A DNA stretch of 64,000 nt from Calycina herbarum (taxonomy: Eukaryota > Ascomycota > Leotiomycetes > Helotiales > Pezizellaceae), in NCBI GenBank assembly GCA_001414485.1, contig LLEY01000011.1:434001-498000 (forward strand). The letters are read 5' to 3'. The translations under genes were made by a program, and so were the position numbers. How positions within the stretch are numbered: position 1 is the stretch's first letter; each line of letters starts with the position of its first letter. This document shows, piece after piece, positions 57,548 to 64,000 of the stretch. The notes beneath the pieces were generated by a model. It was not told where the DNA came from. It did no database searches and saw only the letters and a program-made list of their open reading frames with translations.

Positions 57548-58161
57548 TTACAACACAGCAAGCACACCACCAACAAGACCCATGACGCTTCCCAGCCCAG
57601 CAATCAAAGTAGGCGCAGCACCAGCTTTACTCGACGAAGAAGAGGCACCTCCAGCACCAGCTCCAGTCCCAGTAGGTCTCGCAGTCGAGCCACCAGCACC
57701 AGTAGAGGTGAGTCTAGCGCTAGTCGAGAGAGCAGTACCATTGCTCGTAGGCGCAGGGACACTTCCTCCAGTTCCTACAGCAGTAACGGTTGCGTTCGAT
57801 CCAGAACCACCGGACGCGCGAAATTGATTGCATAGCTCGTTTCCGCGGGTTGCGGCGGTGGTGAGTTCTTCTGTTTTGCAGGCTCCGCTCTTGACGAGGC
57901 AGGCGGTCGCGGAGGCTTGGATTACAGTCACGGCTGGGCCGCATTGGCAGGCTGGGTCGGCGAGTTGGCAGCCTGCTGAGGTTATGGCTGCTCGGATGCA
58001 TTCTTGCTGTTCGGGGTATTAGTTCTGGGGTCTTTGGGTTGATGGAGGCAAGAGGGGATGGGTAAGAGGGAGAAACTTACAGCACAAGTTGGGATGCCAT
58101 CGAAGTTCTGAGCGGACACGATGGTTGCTGCTACTGCGAGGAGGACAGTGGTGAACTTCAT
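57548..58161 (-). CDS. CFEM-domain GPI-anchored surface protein
   Basis: Two exons on the minus strand, 58161-58081 and 58006-57548, give 179 aa with a 74-bp intron. The signal peptide is MKFTTVLLAVAATIVSA (1-17). The CFEM domain has all eight cysteines: PTCAQEC, AGCQLADPACQCGP, ACLVKSGAC and ELCNQF, with the conserved Asp in DPACQC. A Ser/Thr/Gly-rich stalk follows, and a C-terminal hydrophobic tail (LIAGLGSVMGLVGGVLAVL) fits a GPI anchor. CFEM proteins are fungal-specific; some bind haem or act at host or wall interfaces. The role here is not determined. Confidence 0.93.
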
Positions 58162-59088
58162 ATTTGCGAGTTCGGTGTGTAGATTGAAAGTTCAATTGGA
58201 AGCGAATGTGGTGAAAGAGATGAAGATGGAATAACGACGGTGTTTGGTGTTGAGAATCAGATTCGATGGATGAAAGAAAGAGGACGAAGAAAGGGAGGAA
58301 GGAAGAAGGAGAAGGGTCTACTCGGGGTCCTTTTGAGCTCCCAAGCCACAAACACAGCTGAACCGAAATTGATTCACGCAAACCTCACTGCCACTTTCCA
58401 CTGCCACTGCCCACCTGAGCCGCAGGAGCTCGATGCGGGGACTTGTAACACCCCTGATCCTAAAGGAAAGTAGTTATGCCTGTTTTGGTGGTTTGTGCTT
58501 ACTTTTGTGGGCTGATGGGGCGAAAATTGTTGGTCAATGTTTGATCCTTTTTTTGGTGATAGGAGAGGGCATTGATGAATACGAGGTGGAGGTGCAACAC
58601 TTTATGGAACTATCCGGTGTATGTTTCTTCTTCTTTTTTGCTTTTTCCCCGATTCTCTTTCCAAATCATCACTTCAATTGAGTCAACAAAAGAACCAACA
58701 ATTTCACTTTGAGAAAAACCATACGAGTGTCTGGTTCAATCAATTTATTTATGTTTCTCTCACGTAAACAAGCAATTTTCCCGAGTTGGATGCAGTGGAA
58801 CCCTCGTTCTGGAATGAGCAGGGGGGACGAAGATCTTTGATTCGCGGTTGTGGGGAAAGGAGGGTAGGTTTGATTGGTGTGGGATATACCCGTTGGTTAT
58901 GGGTTGCGAGGGAACGAATGAGAGGGGTTCTATTGTTACATTTTGTGTTACGTGAGTTCCCCTATCCTCCATCGTCCATCCGCTCTCCTCTCTGGAATTT
59001 GACTATACTGTGTATAGTATAAAAATAACGCAATCCTCGAGCATTTCAAGCACCAGATTAAACCTCCTTGACTTGCGGCCTAGACGAC
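58162..59088. other. intergenic spacer
   Basis: Promoter region of the CFEM gene on the left. Further right are short frames without support. Confidence 0.45.
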
Positions 59089-59781
59089 ATGGCAACCCTT
59101 GTTGCTACTTGATAGCGCCTTGGAGATCAAAGACTTACAGAAAAGTCGCGATGCGTAAGCGTGAAGTCTCGACTTGAAGTCAGTATATTACTAACAATTG
59201 CTAGCTACAATGGGCTACTCGACGATGCGGAACAGCCACCAGTCTCGGAGGAACATATACAAAAGCTTGCAACGCTCTTCGTCCGCCATAATGCTCACAA
59301 GACTCTTGGTGTCCATTTGATTCATGGCCACTTCAAGACACCAGAGAACACTGTCATGCTGGGGAGCAACTTCGAAAATCCCAGTGTCCGTTGGACCAAA
59401 GTGACGGAAATCGACGCCGTCGACCTCAGCGTTGTCCATGGACATATTTTCGTTCTCACCAGTGATGGTTTCATCGCATACGAGTACCAGGGCGGACCTA
59501 TGCCAAGTGTTGGAAAGCAGTTCTTCGCTGACTTCATCGATTATCTTATCACAAACGACCTTACGAATCTCCTCCGCCTCCAGGTTCTTATCGATGGCAT
59601 GGACCAAATCATGTGGGAGCTCATCCTCGACCAAGGGACTGTCATGTTAGATGCAGCAATCGTACGCGGCTGCTCACCAACCCGAATTACGGGTTGGAGG
59701 TTTGAAGTCAGGGATGGGCAGCCGCGTGTATGTCAGGCAAACGAACCACAAGGTTTTCAATGCTGGGAAACCTCTACCTAA
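59089..59781 (+). CDS. hypothetical protein, 5' end unresolved
   Basis: The second exon (59205-59781) encodes about 190 aa: YNGLLDDAEQPPVSEEHIQK, LIHGHFKTPENTVMLGSN, VHGHIFVLTSDGFIAYEYQG and DGMDQIMWELILDQGTVML. A 50-bp intron (59155-59204) with GTAAGC, TACTAAC and CTAG joins it to an upstream frame reading LLLLDSALEIKDLQKSRDA. That frame has no ATG before a stop at 59081-59083. The ATG at 59089 is in a neighbouring frame, so the start is frameshifted or lies in a missed exon. I do not recognise the family. Confidence 0.55.
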
Positions 59782-59995
59782 ACTAAGTGATGTCGACGAC
59801 CTTAAGAAGGCTCTCATCAATCTGGAAATTCTTTGATATCTTAGTCATTCCGCCCCGCGGAGAGACAGATGCGCCACCAAAGATGATGTTAGGTTTAGTT
59901 TATGCTAGCAATTACTTATCTCAAGTCTCCAACAACACCTCCTATTTGTGTTCCTCTCTGTGCCTTTGACTCCTCCATTTCCCAAATAGTTTCAC

Positions 59996-61165
59996 TCAAT
60001 TGAGGTCATCGAACCTCGTACTCGGATTGACAAGAAAACCGTCTAGAGATAGCATATTGTACCGCCCAGTCTCATCGTCACGGATAGGCGTGGGCTCCGG
60101 CTTATTTGCAAGCCGGTTAGTGAAGCCAGAAGATAGCAGTAAACCCATAATCCTTGCCGTCTTAATGTTCTTTATCGTCTCCACAGATAAGTCTCCAACT
60201 TCGTCTCGAAATGCGCTCCAAAAGGTGTCCTGCAGAGCCCCGTAATCTTCGTATTGCCGCCACCCGTTCTTGAGATGAAGTGCACCCGTAAGAGCTTGTA
60301 GAGAATGAAGATTCTGGCCAAAAGGGCAGATTTCAGCTTCTGCCCAGTCTATAACACCATTCAGGTGGCAAGACGTCTTATCGACCATGATATTACAGGA
60401 GCCAAAATCGTGATGGAGAAGAACCATTGGCAGAGAGAGAATTGCCTCCATTGAACCAAGGGATTTCTGTATAGCGTGATGAAATCGAGGCGGTAGAGAG
60501 TGGAGTAGCAGCTGCAGTTCCTTGGTATATGTCCGGCGTAGATTCTCGCGGTAGTCTGAATCAACCTCTTGAGGGGCTTTCCATGAGAGGGCAAAGAAAC
60601 TGTAATCAATTAGCACTTCCGTTAAGAAATATACCTCCATGGCGACCTTTTGATGTGTTTCAGATACTATCGTAGTCATATTCATAGATCTGCTGGAGTG
60701 GTAAAGGAAGACGGAGAGTGAACCATACTGTGCTACGTCTCTCATGAGCGTTCTTCGCCAAGCAAAGTTCAGGTCCGAATTTTTGGGGAAGCCATTTGCA
60801 AGAACAAAATCCAGATAGCTGATACCCGGTATCCGATTCATAACGTAGATGAAAAGGGGTTCTTTCCCACCTCCTCCCAATTGTCCGTGGAATGAAGCGT
60901 TTGGGGCTAGGAAGCCATATATTTCTCGTGCCAGAGCCGTAATCTCTGATTTAAGCATCAAGGACTTGAGACGGAACTGGACAACGAATTCGAATTCAGG
61001 TCCAGCGTAGACCGAATAGCTGCAGTTGCCTTGCACGGTCACAGGGACAACTTTCCCCCCAACGAGGTCTTTGGCCTTAGTGTCGCATACTTCACGAGTC
61101 GCAGATGTCTGTGAGAAGAATTCTGCAATTACAATATCCAAGGAATATTCTGGATAGGCAGACAT
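59996..61165 (-). CDS. APH/choline-kinase-fold phosphotransferase-like protein
   Basis: 389 aa on the minus strand in a single open frame. The Brenner-type motif LLHHDFGSCNIMVD (H-x-D-x-x-x-x-N) and the following GVIDWAEAEICPFG (metal-binding D) are those of the aminoglycoside-phosphotransferase/choline-kinase-like superfamily, which is greatly expanded in fungi. The N-terminal lobe has VVQFRLKS (the likely ATP-lysine region is not clear) and FIYVMNRIPG at the hinge. The substrate is unknown; despite the family name, drug resistance should not be assumed. Confidence 0.82.
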   Translation of the reverse strand: MSAYPEYSLDIVIAEFFSQTSATREVCDTKAKDLVGGKVVPVTVQGNCSYSVYAGPEFEFVVQFRLKSLMLKSEITALAREIYGFLAPNASFHGQLGGGGKEPLFIYVMNRIPGISYLDFVLANGFPKNSDLNFAWRRTLMRDVAQYGSLSVFLYHSSRSMNMTTIVSETHQKVAMEVYFLTEVLIDYSFFALSWKAPQEVDSDYRENLRRTYTKELQLLLHSLPPRFHHAIQKSLGSMEAILSLPMVLLHHDFGSCNIMVDKTSCHLNGVIDWAEAEICPFGQNLHSLQALTGALHLKNGWRQYEDYGALQDTFWSAFRDEVGDLSVETIKNIKTARIMGLLLSSGFTNRLANKPEPTPIRDDETGRYNMLSLDGFLVNPSTRFDDLN

Positions 61166-61512
61166 AGCAGCAAAGGAGCCTCGAATCGCACACTGTTTTG
61201 CTGAAATGGTAGAATGGAACCCTGGCCTGGCGTACAGCGCACACGGAGAAGAATAGTCTCCGGATCGAAAATCGAGGCCTGTGCCAACTAATCTTTATTC
61301 AGCCTAGCACCAACTGATATCACCAGAGCATTAACTTTTTCTCAAGAAATAAAATAAAAGGAAAGACAACCAACATCAAATGACATGAAAAACACGAAAT
61401 CCACTACCCCCAGCCCCCACATTACGCTCTCTGCGGAAGGCACCCGTAAACATCACAAGGATCTTAGGTCAGGCTTGGCTATGAACGCTATAGAGTCGAC
61501 TGAACAGTCTAG
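61166..61512. other. intergenic spacer
   Basis: Promoter region of the phosphotransferase-like gene. A plus-strand frame from ATG 61384 (44 codons, stop 61516-61518) could be an upstream exon of the next gene, but I cannot join it. Confidence 0.35.
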
Positions 61513-62076
61513 TACACCTTAGATTCTACAGAACAGGTGTGGGAAAACCTTGCGCAAATCGAGAATTTTAGACGCGGTTTGGTGCCACGTCTACAAGGCC
61601 AGGCACCGACGACTCAAGCTCAAGTTGGTGTCTCACAGATCAGTTCATATCAGCAGGACGTATGCATCGTAACTACGTTGCATAAACCCAATGCATGTCT
61701 GCGTCCTCACAAGCTACTCAGCATTTGCAGCAGCAATATTACGAACCAGTCAGGTAGACCAAAGCTCACTGTGCCTGAATTGGTACGGTAAGTGGCAACC
61801 ACTACAGGTATATAGCTGGAGTAGTCCGCTGTGAACATCGCAGGCTACATTCTAAGCTACAAACACTCACAAGTGATTAATGTATAATAAACCAAAATTA
61901 CTTCGTCACACTCTCTTACTCTTATCTCCAACCAGATGTGTCACTATTTTGACCAGTCGTACTATTTCAGTAAATGCAGAGTCGACCCCAAGCATATTAA
62001 GCTCAATCGCGATTGGGATGAATATACCAAAGCCAAAGCTAATGGGCACTACTGCGCCGATGCTTGGTTAAGCTAA
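61513..62076 (+). CDS. small cysteine-containing protein gene, 3' end abutting a retrotransposon
   Basis: An exon ending at 61787 reads SSYQQDVCIVTTLHKPNACL, then RPHKLLSICSSNITN and PELVR. It joins through a 148-bp intron (61788-61935, GTAAGT..CCAG) to RCHYFDQSYYFSKCRVDPKH then IKLNRDWDEYTKAKANGHYC, stopping at 62074-62076. Splicing keeps one frame across both exons. Six cysteines and an N-glycosylation site (NIT) suggest a secreted protein, but the 5' end and any signal peptide are not resolved. The last codons (from about 62066) overlap antisense reverse-transcriptase sequence, so the present C-terminus was probably created by the insertion. I do not recognise the family. Confidence 0.45.
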
Positions 62077-62519
62077 AAGGTAACATCTTATATTTAAACG
62101 TGCTATAACAGGTCTAAAAGGTTATAAGTTCTTCTAACTCTAGATCTATATATATACAGTTAAAAGCTTAACGAATGTCGAGCTTTATAAGGATTTTAGT
62201 ACTAGTAATTCGTATAAGAGTTTCGTCGATTAGTAGAAGAGGGTACTAGTCCTTATAAGTAAGGTTATTAAGTTTCCGGTAGTCGACATAGAGCTGTAAG
62301 CTTCTGTTAGGCTTCTTTATAAACAGTACTAGAGAGGCGAAAGAGGCGTGGCTAGGAATAATAAACCCTTTATCGAGGTTATCGAGGATATACTGTTTTA
62401 TAGCTAGAAGTTCCTTAGTCGTTATCCTATATAACAGGCTATACGATAGGGTATTCGGACCTATAAGTTCAATCCGGTGGTCGACTTAGTTTCGTAGCAG
62501 GGGAAGCTCGTCTAAAGCT
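62066..62519 (-). pseudogene. Ty3/gypsy reverse-transcriptase fragment
   Basis: One minus-strand frame reads DHRIELIGPNTLSYS, ELLAIKQYILDNLDKGFIIP, LQLYVDYRKLNNLTYKD, IKLDIR-stop-AFN and LPFSLT, the conserved first half of gypsy reverse transcriptase. It has several in-frame stops (after LLRN, KD and DIR). The left edge coincides with the 3' end of the cysteine-containing gene; the right edge is directly against the LTR of the next element. Confidence 0.85.
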
Positions 62520-62522
62520 CTC

Positions 62523-64000
62523 TGTTACGAATCATGTGCTAGCACGTGATGAAGTGAAGTCCAGGCGACGCCCTGACAGGACAAAGCACTATTGTAACCC
62601 TGGAAGGAGGAAAGGATTGGATATGATAGGGCATGTAAATCCTGAGGATCTTATTACAGTTATATCACGTGACTCGGTTGGAGTAGTCAGGTGATGGAGT
62701 CTAGTTTTAAGGAGCTCTAAAAATGGAGTCGGACTCTATCTTCGGGACTCCTGCTAAGAAGGACTCTAAACATAAACGAAGGTTCTATATAAGACTAGCA
62801 CGTCTGCTATTAGATAGGAGCTTCGTGCTTAACTTTAGTTATCAATCTTATTATATTGTTTAATATCTTTGATATAAGTAACGAGTTCACTTCTAAGTGA
62901 ATAACCTAGCGCATCTATACTTCTTACCTATATACTAACCTTCGAGACTTAGTCATCTTTGTTTAGTTCGTTTAAGTTTTGTTATACTTTAAGCACCTGC
63001 TTAGAAGTTTAGTTACTATGGCCCTAGTAACTCCTACTGTAGTAGCTAGCCTAAATGCTAGTTGAGTTAACGTCGTAGGAATATCTAGAAGTGCGACTAG
63101 AAGAACACTTACTGGTATATAGTTAACTAGGAACGACGACAATGTTAGTATACTAGACGCCCCCGAGCCTTATAAGGTCGAAGCACTTGAATCTATTAAA
63201 GTTAAGATACTAGATATATATTATAGGAAGCGAAAAGAACTTGACTTATTCCTTCTCTAAATAGACATCTACTTTAACTTTAACTCTAATAAGTTCGAAG
63301 GTAATTATAACTTATAAACTATCTTTGCTATCTCCTACCTTAGAGGATTAGTATTAGAATAGGCTTAGCTATACTTAGAGGACTTCTTTAAAAATAAGGA
63401 TAAAGACAGAAAGATAGAATTAACTAAGATTATGTTTAAATCTTAGAAAGGATTTAAGGCAACTATTAGAAAAGTCTTTAGAGACTTTAATACGATCTAT
63501 ATAGCTGTATATAAGCTTTTAGAGTTATACTAGACCGGATTAGTAATAGATTACGCTAATGAATTTTAACGTTATAGAACGAAGTTGGGATAGGATGTTA
63601 TTACTCTTATAGAACTTTTTTATAGAGGATTAAAGATATATATTTATAAGGAAATAGCTAAGTAGAATATATAATTCTTAACTATTATAGGTATGATTAA
63701 GGAAGTTGTCTAGCTAGATAACTGCCTTTATAAATTTAGAAAGAGTAACCCTAGGTATAGGGAAAAGAGTAAAGGGTTAGGAAAGTAGAAGTACTCTTAT
63801 GCTAATAAGTATAGTAAGGAGGCAAACGCTATGTAAAAGAAAACCTTTTTAAGGAAAGGAGGACTTTCCTAGGAAGAGCGAAATCATCGACGTAAGTAGA
63901 ACTTGTATTATAATTATAGCTAACTAGGCTATAGAGTAAATAAGTATAGTAAGAAGAAAGACTCTAAGGAAAAGAAATAAATTAATACTACTGTTTAATA
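62523..64000 (+). mobile_element. Ty3/gypsy-type LTR retrotransposon, 5' part
   Basis: An LTR-like start TGTTACGAATCATGTGCTAG then CACGTGAT at 62523 is followed by about 480 bp of non-coding sequence and then a gag frame from 63018. The exact LTR end and primer-binding site could not be fixed because the 3' LTR is outside the window. The element sits in opposite orientation to, and directly against, an older gypsy fragment, as if inserted into it. Confidence 0.7.
63018..64000 (+). pseudogene. gypsy gag with RIP-like stops
   Basis: From ATG 63018 a single frame stays readable for about 320 codons, interrupted by about 18 TAG/TAA/TGA codons but by no frameshift. Recognisable gag text includes IDIYFNFNSNKFEGNYNL, ISYLRGLVLE, IDYANEF and MIKEVV. 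The end (LYYNYS..LGYRVNKYSKKK) is a decayed CCHC zinc knuckle in which the Cys codons have become Tyr or Ser. Most stops stand where Gln or Trp is expected (CAA/CAG/TGG to TAA/TAG), the signature of C-to-T mutation on either strand, as in repeat-induced point mutation. Pol lies off the window. Confidence 0.85.

Noticed and set aside
61880..62071. 63-codon plus-strand frame
   Set aside because: A different frame over the better supported exon (61936-62076) of the cysteine-containing gene; it ignores the intron.
1..64000. CRISPR arrays, rRNA genes, bacterial-style operons, secondary-metabolite cluster
   Set aside because: None seen. The PPTase, aldo-keto reductase, SDR and EthD genes are scattered and no synthase gene is present, so a biosynthetic cluster is not supported.

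Overview
The window is nuclear DNA of a filamentous ascomycete (Pezizomycotina). Evidence: short GT..AG introns of about 46-150 bp with CTAAC/CTAAT branch sites, an 8-cysteine CFEM protein, an NpgA-type phosphopantetheinyl transferase, large families of F-box-like/2EXR proteins, and a retrotransposon riddled with RIP-like stop codons. A Leotiomycete (Helotiales) fits best, but that is judged from family content, not from a search.

Layout. 0-8 kb: an NmrA-like oxidoreductase, a 2EXR-type pseudogene with one nonsense codon, a 3.4-kb stretch without a convincing gene, and a four-exon KamA-type radical-SAM aminomutase. 7.6-12.2 kb: apparently gene-poor. 12.2-18.0 kb: lineage-type proteins, several with one or two membrane segments or a signal peptide. 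18.3-24 kb: a family-A gene, an aldo-keto reductase and an RCC1 Ran-exchange factor, all on the minus strand. 24.7-25.5 kb: nested inverted-repeat DNA transposon remnants including a Tc1/mariner tail. 27-37 kb: the PPTase gene followed by an array of family-A genes ('RPALWDIS.GCI..LPPK'), some intact and some broken, with a decayed copy of the PPTase 3' end. 37.8-40.6 kb: a GPI-type cell-surface protein, a Myb-like relic and a DUF4267-type membrane protein. 41.2-43.4 kb: a tandem pair of F-box-like genes, one dead. 44.4-49.1 kb: a membrane protein with an aspartic-protease fold lacking both catalytic aspartates, a dead lectin-like gene and an EthD-domain gene. 49.9-53.9 kb: a second F-box-like array of three. 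54-56 kb: A+T-rich repeats including a TTACT minisatellite. 56.2-61.2 kb: a short-chain dehydrogenase, a CFEM protein, a hypothetical protein and an APH-fold phosphotransferase. 61.5-64 kb: a small cysteine-containing gene whose 3' end runs into a Ty3/gypsy fragment, next to a second gypsy element whose gag continues off the window.

The conserved genes (RCC1, PPTase, aldo-keto reductase, KamA, EthD) are unrelated housekeeping or metabolic functions and form no pathway cluster. What unites the window is turnover: two fast-evolving paralogous families are being duplicated and broken in place, with transposon relics between them. I did not find a clear new enzymatic system. The best candidates for novelty are family A, the catalytically dead protease-fold receptor-like protein, and the transposon-abutting cysteine-containing gene. 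Intron positions were worked out by hand from splice consensus and reading frame.
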